Numbered from the stretch's first letter, positions 1 to 12,948 are shown. The stretch is 60,000 bases of DNA from Hydractinia symbiolongicarpus (GCF_029227915.1 NC_079876.1:30975828-31035827); one strand, 5' to 3'. Made by a program: numbers and translations. Notes: generated by a model from the letters alone, not told the origin.

Positions 1-1255
1 TCATCTTTTAAAGAGACACGGACAACGAACCCCTTCTTATCTACACTTTTCCAAACGTGAAAGCGTGAATAAGCGCCGAACAATTTTTTAAAATTGGTAG
101 GTTTACCACATCCAAAATCAATATCTGGAAGCCGAAACTTAGACCAGGATAATAAAGAGAAATCATTCCCCACGGTATTGATACCACTTGACACATTTCG
201 ATTATTGCCAGTACTTTCCATTTTATTCAAAATTGAATTTAAATATTTTTTATCTACCGATTTTGTCATAACTCGAATTTTGCCAGGAACATCAGCCAAA
301 GGAATTGTCATTAGTTTCTCCACTGTAAGGGAGATTCCAAGAGGGAACACGCAGTTGTCGAAATAACTTTGGGTAAAGCCAAGCATATCACGACATTCTA
401 TGTCCATGCCGAAACCAGTCTCTTCTTCAACTTTCAACTGCTTTACTCTCACAAAAGCTCTCCAAAATATCGCAATCATAACACAAGTACTGGTGAGTTA
501 GTCAATCTTTTGATTGGCAATATTTGCAAAAAGATTTTCTTTCAACAAATTCAATGTGTTCCGTTTTATGACCAGATCATTTTTCACAACCGCTATTTTG
601 ACCATTTCAGGAAAACTGGTGTCAGGGGTTAAATTAAGAGCTCGATGTGCGTATATACTTTTTCTTCCATCCCCATGTAGCAAAGAACTGTCTGTGTTAT
701 TCGTGTATTTACCAATGTTACCATATTTGAATAACGATGCCCACGCAAGCATGAACCAACATCCACCATGAACATCGCATAAAGCATGATGATAGCAAAC
801 TGATAACATAATCGACTCGTCAATTAATTCTATTACTGTTACCCATAATAGAAAATCGTCCTCAGAGTCAAGAACAGTCATTTCGTCGTGAAAAAGCGGC
901 TGGGAAGTAACATCTAGCATTTTAAATCTATCTTATCAATGGCGTTATGGTGCTGAAAAGTAGCCACAGCGGTCTCAAATTTGATACCTTTGTTAGTATA
1001 CTTCAGGAAGCAACCTTCATCTGCATAAATCAGACTTCGTGTTAAATCAGGAAACACCTTTAATGTTTCAAGTAACGATTCTTTTAATTCATCAGATGTC
1101 ACCATATGCTTGTTGCCGTCACATATAAACTAATATCGGTACCCAGTGTAGCGTGGTGGCTGGAACATATCAATAACATTAAGTTCCACAACAGTGCCAT
1201 GTTGATCGTAATTATTTAACTTCAAGATATCGGAGTTCCTAATTGTTATCTCCAT
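1..1255 (-). pseudogene. BAHD-family acyltransferase pseudogene (3' end beyond window)
   Basis: Read on the minus strand from the ATG at 1255, one intronless frame gives a BAHD-like acyl-CoA acyltransferase of the plant HCT type. Family hallmarks are visible: an N-terminus starting MEITIRNSD, the catalytic HxxxD motif as HHALCD (about 740-760), and the DFGWGKP motif as DFGCGKP (about 100-120). BAHD enzymes transfer acyl groups from CoA thioesters to hydroxyls or amines; the HxxxD His is the general base. The frame is broken three times: an in-frame TAG at 1130-1132, a one-base frameshift in the A-run near 918-922, and a TAA at 498-500. The frame after 498 runs open to the window edge, so the last 50-60 residues lie outside. 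No introns are needed, which fits either a retrocopy or an ancestrally intronless gene. Family assignment is firm; that it is dead is very likely, though the homopolymer frameshift could be an assembly error. Confidence 0.8.
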
Positions 1256-1260
1256 TATGT

Positions 1261-1676
1261 TACGTCAAAATGGAGAAAATTTTGCACCATTAAAATGATA
1301 GTCATATAACAGTTATTAAGATCACAGATTGCATGAACAACTTTATGAATAAAAAAACACTTTTTTATTCTTATTTAGCTTTAGAAGTTCTTGGTTTTAA
1401 CAACTGTTAAAAATGTTGTTTAATAAGAGCATTAAAAAACGTTATATTGTTATTTGAGAAGATATGAAAACAATAAATGATACCACTTCTGTTTATTCAT
1501 TTTTATTAAATACTATAAATATTATCTTATCATTAGCACAAAAATATTTTCAACGTGATTAGCTAAGCATATCTTATACTTTACATCTAAATATTCCACG
1601 CCCAAAATTTTTCGGGAAACTGGATAGTAAGAGAAAAACAACAAATGCTTAGAAAATATTCAAATTTTGAAAATAA
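1261..1676. other. AT-rich spacer, no gene seen
   Basis: About 415 bases upstream of the BAHD pseudogene and before the Helitron start. Only short poly-A/T-rich sequence is visible, with no coding potential on either strand. Confidence 0.5.
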
Positions 1677-3197
1677 TCTCTTTCATAATAGCCGTATTTT
1701 GTCTATGTATTCGCGAAAGCCGTGTCCCGTGGCGGAAACATGAAATTTTTATAATGCGCACCAATACCAAATGCGATATATTTTTGCCGACTTTGTTTGC
1801 TCGCGCGTAGTATACTACAATCCAAGATTTTCGCGACCAGAAAGAATCCAATACTTTCTCTTAAAAAACAATTCAATATATTTTCGCAGCTGAATGAACA
1901 AAGGCCATTTTGATTCTTAAAAAAACAATCCAAGATTTTCGCGGCTGAATGAACGAAGGCCATTTTGATTTTAAAAATGGTCGTGTATGGTCAAGTTATA
2001 AGGTTCGTTTGACTTTTTCATCCTCTGAAAGCTTTATATTTTTGTAATATTTTGTTTTCTGTTTGTTTTCAATGTTAGGATATATACATTGTCACGTTTC
2101 TTAGCCACATAAAGATCTTGAACGCACCAGTTTTAGGATGTTTGGGTAGGAACGAAGATTTTGAAGGTTAGCTAGCTTAGCTAGAACCTAACTTATTGTT
2201 ATTCTGTTTGGCATAAGAGCTTTTTATCGTAGCCAACATTTATTTTTATGTTGAGGCTGTGGCTATTTAGCTAGCTCCTTAAAAAGTGAAAGTATAAGAT
2301 GCAGTTTGGTTACAACAAGACTCTCAAGCAATAATTCTTATGCTAAATGCAGTTAGCTAGGTAGTTACATCTTTTATTATTTTCCTGAAAACTTTTTTTT
2401 GAAATAAAATGGCTGAGCGATAGTTGTAGCTGGCCGGGTAACTGACGGGCTTTTCCTTGTGTTTTTATTTGAACCGAAGTTGCAGTGAAGTTTTTTTGGA
2501 AAAGGGTATATATTACGCTTATACGCCTGTTCAACTTTATTTAATTGTGCTAAGCGCTTTTCCCACTGTTAACAATGGACTGTTTTTTGAAAAAGCTGCA
2601 ACGCCTATGCGCATGTGCAACATGGTTTACCTGTAATAAATGGGCAGTCCACTGTGACAATTAATTTGAATTTTTTTGGAATCACGCCTGTACGAATGTG
2701 CACGACAGTTTACCTGGTCTAACCGCTCAGCTCTGTGTTTGCAATGGACTGTTTCTTGTGTTTTTATTCATAAAGAGCCTGCAAGAAAGTTTTTTTCAAA
2801 AGTGTATTATCCCTATACGCCTGTACAACACCGTTTAAATGTAGTAAGCGCTCAGCCCGGTGTCACGATAAATTTTTTAACTTTTACAAAAACTTATCCA
2901 GCAAAATAAGATAACATTGACCAATTATGGAGTAACAACGGTTTGTAAGCTCTGCTTTTATTTCAGCTATTGTTGCGGAAAGTTGTTTTATAAAAAATAT
3001 GTTACAGTTGCGAAAGTAAAACGGTGCATGCTCTTCACTTAATTTACAACACACTGTATACCTGTACTGAAGCGGTTCACCTGATCATGTGGCACAGTTT
3101 GCGGTTATTATTAAGCGCTCCACAGAGTGTCCAATGCAGGATCACACCTTGACTTATGGCTTAATCCGCCGGTTCGACGCCGGTTTTACCCGGCTAG
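1677..3197 (+). mobile_element. Non-autonomous Helitron (family 1, copy A)
   Basis: The 5' end is TC after an A (1676|1677) and reads TCTCTTTCATAATAGCC, followed by a TCTAT-rich stretch. The 3' end is CTAG at 3194-3197. Ten bases before it lies a short hairpin, CCGG (3169-3172) pairing with CCGG (3180-3183). A T follows. These are the standard Helitron marks: A|TC...hairpin...CTAG|T. The body carries four diverged subunits of about 150 bp (2400-3100), each with an ACGCCT-like string, TTTACCTG-like and AGCGCT motifs. No Rep/helicase coding is present. A second copy, inverted, lies at 55879-57157 and matches from end to end with indels. Confidence 0.75.
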
Positions 3198-3353
3198 TCT
3201 CTATAATAATAGCCGTCGTCTGTCTGTCTCCGTGCAACATGACGTCGCAAGTAGCATACGGAAAATTCAGATCTACGGCAGACCCCGTTTTTACCGGCTT
3301 TGTTTGGATCGCTTACGCATAAAAGACCAATTGCGAGGTTCCATTTTCACTAG
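3198..3353 (+). mobile_element. Second Helitron 5' end joined head-to-tail
   Basis: Directly after the CTAG of the previous element the sequence starts TCTCTATAATAATAGCC and continues with repeated GTCT units. This matches the 5' termini of the other Helitrons in the window. Its own 3' end is uncertain: a degenerate TTTTTACCGGCTTT near 3288-3303 resembles the upstream 3' terminus, and a CTAG occurs at 3350-3353. Either could be the end. Confidence 0.5.
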
Positions 3354-5056
3354 TGACCAATCCAAGTGCTTCACGGCCTGAAAATGCCAAAGTAGGAAAC
3401 ATGCTACCCCTACGAAGGTCATCTAGGTTTGGAAGTGAAGGTTTAAAATTTGTACGTCTCCTTTTGATCCTTTTTTCTTCTGAGTACTTTGTCTCCTATA
3501 GGATTATTTAGTTCCTGTGTGTTTGCACATGTTAAGGTGAGTATAACATGACGCTTTCTAGCCATGTATAAATCTTAAACAAAACAATTATAAGTGTTAG
3601 TTAAAAGCTAGTTAAAAACGCAGATTTTAACGCAACCAGCTATAGCTATCTTTATTTTTATTCCTATTCTTTTAAAGTTTTTTTTCGGTTTGGTATGTTG
3701 TTATTTATTTTTATGTTGAAGTTGAGTCTTGCTCTGTGTTTGTTCCCGTGGAATCACGTTATAAAATTATATTTTTATTTTTTAACTAGCAGTGCATTGC
3801 TTTGAGGTCAAGGTTATTTTGTTCGAAAGTCTTCAGGGACTGTGTTAAATCCGACAAAGAAGGAAATGCAGCACAAGCAAGATTGAACTGTTGTTTTGTC
3901 AGGATATAGTTCATTTTAAATCCATCATACTTAGATGCAGCTAGGTAGTGGTGACTGAAGAACATGTATTGTCTGATATTTTTCGATTAAATGTGATTGT
4001 GACTTTGCGATTTTGTAGAAGTCAAAAACCTTACCTGCCTTATTATTGAGAGCGAAATTCCATGCTTATTCTGGGCCAGCAAGTCGATGCTTCTTTACTG
4101 TTTTTGCCGCTACACAGCAAACATTCCATTATTGTTTCTAGCAAAAATGCATTAAAGGTCATGTCAGCAAACTTCCTTCTTCTACATTTCGACAGGTCAA
4201 TATTTTACCCTAGGATAACATGGTTAGCTGCTTTGAAATATAGCTGCCTACTCATGTTTGTGGTCTATTCATTTTAGAGAGAAACTAGGGGTATATTAGA
4301 TTGCTACTACAAAGTTTTATTTCCACAAAGAAATTTAGTATTGAATGAAATGTATATTTTCTACGCAAAGAATTTAGTTTATTTAGTTTATGGAACCTAT
4401 GCCATCGATATCATGGAGTTGGAGAACTACCTTTACATACGAGCCGTCCCACCTAAGGATGGACCGGTCCTGGATCTAAAGTTAGGCTGGCGTTCGCAGT
4501 AGGGTTGGAATTCTATTTAACGTCTTTCCTACGCCGCAACGCGAGGCCACCCCTAAGTCCATGGTAATACATGGATACGTATTTTATTGTCAATTTTTTA
4601 ATCCGATATACACGATACCATCGAGAAACATTTGTCGTATATGCACTTTACCGAACTACAATCATGTTCATAAATTATTGGAAAAACGGCTTTTGAGGCT
4701 TTTTTCAGAGTTTGCCCCCTCTCCCCATACAGTTAGTGTTGATTTTGTGTTGATTTGTGCCCAAAAATACTACCAGTGACTCTGGGAAAGACCTCAAACC
4801 AACACTGAAGAGTGGGGGGAGGAGGCGGGAGGGGTTGAGTAGTTTTTCCAAAAGTATTATGAACATGATTGTAGATAGATAAACCAAGGATCTTGCATCC
4901 TCTTAGCTATTAGCCAGGGCTCGCCATCTTGCTAGTGAAATAGAGTTTGGATTATTGACATATAACACCTACTGCCAGTGGAGTTACCGTCTCTATTTAC
5001 ACCAGTTTTTATTGACGTTTACAAAACATACAATACACGAACTAAACACCCATTAT
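3354..5056. other. Intergenic, no gene recognised
   Basis: AT-rich DNA with scattered short open frames that lack family features or plausible codon structure. A slightly GC-richer patch at 4430-4560 is not recognisable. No intact transposon ends were seen. Confidence 0.4.
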
Positions 5057-6187
5057 TTATTTATCAAGACAAAATTCAATATTTTTTTGCCAAAATGAGG
5101 TGGAATTCTTTACCACAAGATGAAAAACGCTCTTAAAGTACAGCAGCAGATGTTGAATTGTTGTGTGCTTTGATAAAATCATGGTGAAGTGGTAAAGATG
5201 AAACCACACCATGGCAAAGCCATCTTCATTTGTTATACGCTTTTCGTGAATGATTATCTCAAACATGTTTTCCTCAATTTCGTGCTTCTTCCTAATATAA
5301 TCAGAGTGTTTAAGAAACAAATTAAAATATTGTCATATTAGCCCACTGCAATAAACTGGTCGTGTATAAATGAGTTTTAAAATCGTGTTTTGTGATGATG
5401 AACAGACAATATATTATCGTGTGTGGTAAGTTGCATGCAATACTACAAGCAAACATGATTGCAACAGCTAAAGACATTCTTTTATCGTAGTCAACCTCAG
5501 ACTGGCGATTGTTTTTATTTTTGATAGCCGTTTTGTAATGTAAAAAAACAGATAAATTTGAGACGCAGTCACTAAAATAGTTATTACTAATTCACATGCA
5601 ATTACCACTAAAGGAACGATTGTCCAATTATTTTTAAAATCATTTTCTTCAGCGCTTTTTACAAGCTTGTTTTTATTCTTGTCGTCATAGGGACCATTAA
5701 GAAAACTAATTGTTGCAGACAAAACGAATGCAAATGGAATAAAGTACGTCACAAAACGTTGACCAAATTTAGAATGAAAATTTGGATTTGTAACCAGGAC
5801 ACATCTATCCGTGGATATAATCATTGTCATTAGAGCTGAAAACGAATAAGGAAAGACCAAAAAAATAATTAAATACGACGATATTAGACATAGAGTCTCC
5901 ACACTTAATCCAATATGAATAATAATATCGGCTGGCACGCTTAACAAGCCAACAAAAAGATCTTATACACTAAGAATTAAATAATAAACATCAATCCTCG
6001 TGCGTTTCTTCTTTAACAATGCTCGGATTAAAATAGAATTTACAGATAATATTAAGGCCATAATAACGGCGTAAAATATTATCTTCGCGATATATTTGTT
6101 ACTGTAAAACGTTCTAAAGGCTGTAATGCAAACACCTTCGTGTGATATGTTTTGGTTTGATGAATTGTACGCGAAAGTTGTTGACAT
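5057..6187 (-). pseudogene. Class A (rhodopsin-like) GPCR pseudogene
   Basis: A minus-strand intronless receptor. The ATG at 6187 begins MSTTFAYNSS, a short extracellular N-terminus with NxS sites. TM1 (about 6105-6040), TM2 (about 5980-5930, containing DLFVGLLSVP) and TM3 (SSYLIIFLVFPYSFSALMTM) follow. The DRY motif is present as DRC in DRCVLVTNP (about 5800). TM4 and TM5 follow. In a second frame comes TM6 with the cnidarian-like ACNLPHTII pattern (about 5410), then TM7 with LQWANMTI. In a third frame an amphipathic helix-8-like stretch reads LKHSDYIRKKHEIEE. The gene is broken by a TAA (5963-5965) at the start of the DLFVG motif in TM2, by a frameshift near 5475 between TM5 and TM6, and by another near 5335 in TM7. 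The usual NPxxY is not intact. The ligand cannot be guessed; amine and melanocortin-like families look alike at this level. Confidence 0.75.
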
Positions 6188-6199
6188 TTTTTTTTTCAC

Positions 6200-7015
6200 T
6201 TTCTTTTATGTAAACACATTTTTTCTATCAGACGGCAAACCAACCTGGAACCTGAACCTGAAAAATCTTTTAATTAGCTAGCTACATAAAAATAATAAAT
6301 TTAGCTCTTGTACTTTATCACTTAATTATTTAATAACAAATGTGCCCCTGGCGTGCTGGCATGGTACTAGCTAGGTAGCCTAAATCACAAAGTAAATATT
6401 TTCAAGATGTGACCATCCCTCATCATCAGACATCAGAAAGGCGTTTCTGTTCTTTACTTCTCATTGTGGGGTACCTCAAATTCTTGTAAATCCAATGAAA
6501 AAAAATACTTAAGACTGCCGCTTCTTCCCCTTGCACTACTCATGGCATTTATTTGCATGTCTTCAATTCCAAGCCACGATTCCTTAGCTTTCAACCTCGT
6601 CTCGATCACAAGTCACAGCGCTAGCCGATATGATGGACAACGTCGAGGAACTCTGGGTAATTTTTAAAAAATGTGGCTCTGCCTTGTGATTTTCAGATTT
6701 TTGCTGCTGATATCAGCATATTTTAGCCCTCCAGTGCCACACCTCCGTATATATTAGGAGTTAATTATCTTTAAACATTTTTGGTAAGTTTTTCAGTATT
6801 CAGAAATATGTTCTTAGTTGACTAGGGAAGTAATGAGAAGTTTCGAGTCAATTATCGCTATGCGGTTTGTTTATGAATGGATAAAATATGCAGCATATAG
6901 TATCTTAAATGATTGCCTTGATTGAAATGAGTCAATTAAGGTCTAAAAAACATGTGCTAGGCCAATATTCCAACTTATTCCGGTAAAAATAGGGTTAAAC
7001 GCATGATGTATAATA
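6200..7015. other. Intergenic, no gene recognised
   Basis: No convincing exon. A short frame at 6464-6667 has no family features. The 3' part leads into the TIR element starting near 7016. Confidence 0.4.
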
Positions 7016-8334
7016 AAGTGCAACCTGGCTGTAGCGGACACCTTGTTATAGCCACCACGTTTTTTAGAACCGGTTGAATCATGCTCAAACTCCCATAAAG
7101 AACATCTACATAGCGGACAACGGCTACTTCTTTTAACTGACACAAATGTTCGGAACCATGTGAAAATTTCCTTTGAAAATCACTTCTCTATACAGGATAC
7201 ATCATGTTTTCGAGAAAATTATAAAACATGAAAAATAAATTACTTGAATTTATATGACACATTGGCCTACTTTCACATCAATAAATCAATCAAATTTATC
7301 AATTTTTTTTCTATGACTTTACTGTCTCCTTGAAACAAGTAATTTACAGGTATCTCAAGACCGACACCAGCTACTCCGTTAACCCTCTTACCTGTGACAC
7401 CAACACTAATACAATGATTTTGAAATTTAAGAAATTTAAATGATAATTAACTCCAATAAAGCAGGACATGTGCAACCACCTCTTTCGAAAGGCAATCACC
7501 AAAGACTAAATTTTAATAGGATGAAATCATTGATTTCATCCTGTTAACAGATCGACAAATCACCCGACAAGTGTATTCCATATGTCTTTCAAATGCATAA
7601 TAGCCCCTGCTGTAAGAACTGTATTGAAAACTGTGAAATGTTTCTCGAGTAGTAATAGAATGTCGAAAGAGATATTTATCTTTTTACTAGCTGTCAGTGC
7701 ATGTACAAATCTAATTTGTTTTGATTTAAACCTCTCCTATCACAGCAAGCATCGTCCGCAGCATTTAATTTCTATCAAAGGCTTATTTGATTTTTGAATT
7801 TATAGCTTTTAACTTTGAAATCAGGTTTTGCTTTGTGACTTTGTTTTTAACATACATTTGTTGGCAATAAACGTTTGATTAGCCATGCTTCTTTCAAAGC
7901 ATCAGCTAAAAAGACTTAAATGGAAATGCAAAATTTTGAAGAATGGTACTAACTTGCGACAGGACTTTCAGTTTTTCGAAGGCCTTTTTACAAAGCGTCG
8001 TCATTGGCGTGCCACGTCATCAATGAAGTTTTGTACAAATGGTTAAAGTGAACGAGTGAAAATGTGTATCTTGCCTTGTCCTTTTTCAAGAAGAAGCTAT
8101 AGAGATTAAAAGGAGGCTTAACAAAGAAAGGTTTGCTGGCTTCACAGCCCCGAATGGATTGTTAAAGAGCTGGAAACTAACATACCGGATAAAGGAGAAA
8201 AGGTTCGGATATAGAATACTCGGATTACATCTATTTATTTTCTTCACAAAGTCTGAACATTCATATAATTGACACCTGCTTATAGCGGAAACGTTGTAGG
8301 ACCCGTTTGGGTCCGCTATAGCCAGGTCGTACTA
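7016..8334. mobile_element. Non-autonomous pogo/Tigger-like DNA transposon
   Basis: Near-matching inverted ends: AGTGCAACCTGGCTGTAGCGG at the left (7017-7037) and, read in reverse, a GTACGACCTGGCTATAGCGG match at the right (8314-8333), each next to TA. Further GCGGAC subterminal copies occur at 7110-7125 and 8284. TIRs that contain repeated GCGGAC or GTCCGC next to a TA target are typical of pogo/Tigger relatives. No transposase frame is preserved. The 171-codon frame at 8269-8784 crosses the right end and looks accidental. Confidence 0.5.
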
Positions 8335-10462
8335 TATATGATTGCACAGAAGCGTTTAATGTTTATTTATAAACTGATGAATTCTTATTTACCGCTTTGC
8401 CGTTTTAAATTACTTCTAAGAACGACTTTAGGTAACATACTTTATTCTAAAAATTATTTACTGAAGTTTCTGTGGTGCAATGCCTATATTATGCTTATGA
8501 TGGCAATTGGTAGCTCAGTCGGTCAACCCATTTGCCAGAGGTCAAATGATCGGTCCACACATTATCTATTAGCCTTTGTCTATTTCAGCAGAAATTTCCA
8601 GGTCTCTTTGGCTTACAAAAGAGCTTTAAACACTCTAGATCCACCTTTGTCGTCTCTTCTAGAAACAATTTACCTCCAAGTTAGTCAGGCTAGTCACCTC
8701 ATAGAATATAAAATCCAGATGCCTTTTAATCTTTTTATACCCGAACACATGGAGATTTCCGCACTTAATGCTGTAAGGGTGTAGGCGAACCCACCGACTG
8801 TCATTCAACAGCGTTTTTTAAATTCTTCATTGTGCTCTCCAGCGTTATTTGATGTTTCTACTTTACTGCTGTAAGATTCTAAAAACTTTAAGCTAGGGCG
8901 ACACAAGGGGCTTTTTTCACGCTCATACAATAGACCATGTTGCATTGTACAAGCATGTGAAAGTCCCATCGTGTCTCGGGCATTTCCTTCTGCAGTGATT
9001 ACTTAGCAAGGCAATGTTCAGTCAATACCATCAATTTTACAAAAATCGTCGGCTCTGAAAAAAGAGCTTAGTTATTTGGTAATATGGAGGTCGATAGCCT
9101 TCTTGAGTGCGAAAAAGAGTTACGCATTTACTAAAAAAGAAGGTGATAGACCTTTTTTCGAATATCATGTGAATTTGCTGCAGTCACCGAACCCAGTTAT
9201 TCTAGGCATCACTTTTCACCAGCGGATAGCCTTTTCTCAAATGACTCGGTTTAACTTATGAGATATGATCAAATCCGTAGGCAAACTCAAAAGAAAACAA
9301 AAGAGAAAAATTTCTTCTTCTTTCGGCTTCATATTTATTACCGCTTGGGTACAGGTAAAGTTGTTACATTCGTTATCATAAAAATAGCAATTTATTTGTC
9401 CTTAAATGTTCCTCCCAGTTTTCTATATATCTAACCTCACACTTCACCACGGCTAGCATACGTTTATAAAACAATCTGTGAACTCTTGTCGTATTGGAGT
9501 ATGATAAGTTCTTGCTCTGTTACATGCCGGCGAAATATTTAACAGCGGCCAACTTTCAGAGGATTATCCCTCCAAGAGCCTACACGTATCCGGTTTCATC
9601 TTCCCGGCAAGAAAGGCGAAAGGTAATTCTATCTTTCCTACAGAGTTCCTGTTCCTTTGCCAATTGTATTGTGTAAAGGCAGCGAGGGAGATGTTAACTA
9701 CATTATCGGGTTCAATGGCAAAATGTTTCCGAAAGACAGTAGTTGAATATGCGTTACTCCACAGTCGGACTTTGCTTCGATACCGGTTTCATCAAGTACG
9801 ACTTCAAAGGAAATGCGTTGGAACACAATGCTTACGATTAGGGAGTTTCTACTTCCCAGGTACATTAAGGGTGTTTTTTTTTAAAGTTTTTGTCTCAATT
9901 CAGATTTGTACCATACTCCACCCTCAGGGTTTCGTCCATTTTTTCTAACTTCAACACAAAAAACTCGTAATCCGGACCAACAAGAACCACCAAGACTATG
10001 CTATCAGTAATTTTGGTGATGGGAATCAGAATTCTTGGGGGACCCCTAAAACTATATAAAAAGTTCAAACAGTCATTAAATATTTGAGATATTTCCGACT
10101 ATTTATTTTCTGTTCTTTATGAAAATAAGAATCCCCTTTGTATTTTCCCAACAATTGCATTGAACACTTTTATGATTATTTTTGAAAAAAAATAAATCCT
10201 AAAGATACGAAATTTAAATTCCTGCAATCTGAATGTGTTAAGCCTATTATTTCCTCTAGGGCAATGCATTCTCTCATCGTAATTTCTGCTTTTATAAGGT
10301 ATCAGATACACGATTCACTAGGTATAAAAATTGGGTATTATCTATCCTTTTAGCAACTTTGTGGATCATATCGAATTTATGGAAATATACAGTGAAATGC
10401 CCCATGCACTATTACATATATACTTTTTTATATATATGAAGATATATAAATATATATAAAGA
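8335..10462. other. Intergenic, no gene recognised
   Basis: Several short open frames but none with recognisable motifs or splice structure. A tRNA-A-box-like string (TGGTAGCTCAGTCGG, 8508-8522) has no matching B box. Dense AT dinucleotide runs occur at 10410-10460, just before the Helitron 3' end. Confidence 0.4.
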
Positions 10463-12400
10463 CTAGTCGATAAGGCCCGTGGAAAAATTAACTTAGGCAG
10501 GATAACAGAGAATCGTCAAGTTTATACATAACAAGATTTGTATTCTGAAATTTCCAGAATTTCCTGATCAGTTTTAAAAATATCCAGTTAAATTTTTAAC
10601 TGTTATTTTACTAGTCGATAAGACCCGTGGAAAAACCCGCTCAGGCAGAAGATTAGGTTGTTTTGTAGATTTTGCTAACGTCAGCAGTCCATACTTAAAA
10701 AAATTGGCGAAATGTAGTTTATCTGTTGCCTGTAATGCGTGCAGATTGAAACGGTGATAAAATAAGTGTTCGCAAACGCATAAGGAGATAAAGTGTTTTA
10801 AAATTTTAAAATTTTGCTGACGTCAAAAAAGTCCTCTAAAGTACAAATAAAAATTTCTTTAGAAATTTCCACCGTAAAATCTACTTAGGCAGGAGTACAT
10901 TGGCAAAGAGAATCGTAACTTGTATTTTGATGACGTCTGCCAGGACCCGTCAATACACATTTTTTTTTCTAAAATTTGTTTACACGTTGCTTATAATGTG
11001 TAGAGCTTGAAACGCTGACCAAAATAATGTATAGAATCATATAATAAAGTCAGAAATGACACATCTCAAATATTTACATCTTATAAAGTGATTACGTTTG
11101 ATTACGTTGAAAACCTTTAATATTTTAATCAAAAGTGTCAAAAACATCAAATTTTTATCTGGAAAATCATTTATTCGGTTACATACTATCCTGTTCCCCA
11201 AAAATATACACAAAATGTAAAAATTATGTAACTGGTTAAGATCACAAAATGTTTTTCTTAGTATGATGATCTGTAGTGACCTTTACCAACCATTTTAAAC
11301 GTGAATGTCAAAAAAGAATAAGGAGTAAATTTTGAATGAACAAATATATTATTTTTAGAATATATACGGTCCGCCCTCACAAAAGTTTACACAAAATGTA
11401 AAACATATTGGTTTTTAAGGAGCATATCCAAATCAAAGAAAATCAGTTCATTTAGCATATCCTATATTGCCATTGCCTATAAATCTTCCACATAAAGGTT
11501 ATGAAACACATCAAAATATAGAAAAATCAGGCATTTCATACAATATAAAAAACAAAAAAGTTTTAGTCAGAACAATTAGTAATTTTTTCAGTATCAACAA
11601 ACGCAGTAATTACTACAATTTTAAAATTCTTAACAGAAACGTGAATTTGTTCTTTCAGTATATATATTGAATGTGGACTTTTTTTTACACAAAATTTAAA
11701 AAAAAACAGCAGTTTGCAACATAAACAAAAACACGAACAACCATCCCATCCTCTCATGAATTAAAACAAAGTCATAAACACACTTAAATTGGCAATAATG
11801 TCTACCACCCCCTGTAAAAATAACCTGGCATTTTACATGTAGGCTGACAAAAGTTTAACAGGATACGTCAGAAACAAAACAATAAAAAAATAACTTAACA
11901 CACGCTTTAAATTCTGAAAAAAATTATTCCACTTGTCATATTGGTTGGGTTCCCTTGTTAAGTTTACAGGAAATGAGAAAATAATTATACTCTTAAAAGA
12001 ATACATCCTACTTTACTATCCTGCAAAAGTTCAAGTCTTTGAAAGATTTTGTTTGAAGAAAAGTTTGGAAAGTAAGGTAGCTAGCTATAGATAATTAAAA
12101 AAAGAGTCATCATAGGTTAGAGCTAGCCATGATGGGGGATGGGAAAAGTAGGATCTTGAGGCTACCATTGCTAGCAAACAGTAGCTAAGACAGCCAGTTA
12201 AATATACTTAAACTTAAAGCATTTAGCTAAAACTAAAGCTAGCTATTTATGCTTAGTAAAACACATATAAAGAGAAACAATAGCAATGTAAATTTTCAAT
12301 TTTAGGACAAATACATTAGTTACGCGTCAGGGCACACATTAATTATGCAACAAAATGTCAACAAATATGGCTACTTTAAGAATTTGAGGCTTTTGGGCGG
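10463..12400 (-). mobile_element. Old Helitron copy inside arm A
   Basis: On the minus strand the element ends at 10463 with CTAG|T. The recurring terminal motif GTGGAAAAAT...TTAGGCAG is at 10478-10500. A second, internal 3'-like terminus with CTAG is at 10611-10614, and a partial third TTAGGCAG is near 10883. The body from about 11040 to 11760 matches the intact Helitron at 48302-50695: shared blocks are around 11050, 11160, 11430 and 11550. The 5' TC end is not recognisable, so the upper boundary is approximate. Confidence 0.55.
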
Positions 12401-12948
12401 GTGGCTTTTGTTAAAAAAAGGGAGCCTGCTTGCTCCAGCGACATAAAAAACAAACGTCTAAAAATATCAAAGTTCTTACTATTTCTGATTTCAAATCGAC
12501 TTCAAACTCTAGCCTTTACTTTGTACTTCAAACTTTCTTTACTTCTAGCTTCATTTCTCACTTCCAACTTAACATTTTTACTTGATTTGAACTTTTTTCA
12601 TTTTAAATATGCTTTTTTAATATGCTTTTTTCAGTTTTTTCAAAGGTTATCACTTGAAACAGGGACATATGAAGTGCGTGGTGTTGAATTCCACTATGTC
12701 TAAGAATTTAATTAACGTTTCGTGGTAGCATAACCAATCATCCTTCTTTTTGTATTATTTTGTCAACACCTTAACAATACTAGTAACGATAAGAATAACG
12801 GAAGTTCGAGGTCAACGGAGATTAAAACAACTAAACTCTATTGAAAATACTATTCCTTACATCAAAATAATCAATCCATATTATACAAGACAAGTGTAAA
12901 TTATCTATTACTTTTCAACCCGAAAAGCATTCAGTATATGTTATATGT

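Noticed and set aside
8505-8560. tRNA-like A box (TAGCTCAGTCGG)
   Set aside because: No B box at the right distance and no cloverleaf; treated as chance or a very old SINE scrap.
8269-8784. Longest plain open frame in the 8-9 kb region (171 codons)
   Set aside because: It starts inside a transposon terminal repeat, has no domain or composition typical of a protein, and no splice or promoter context.
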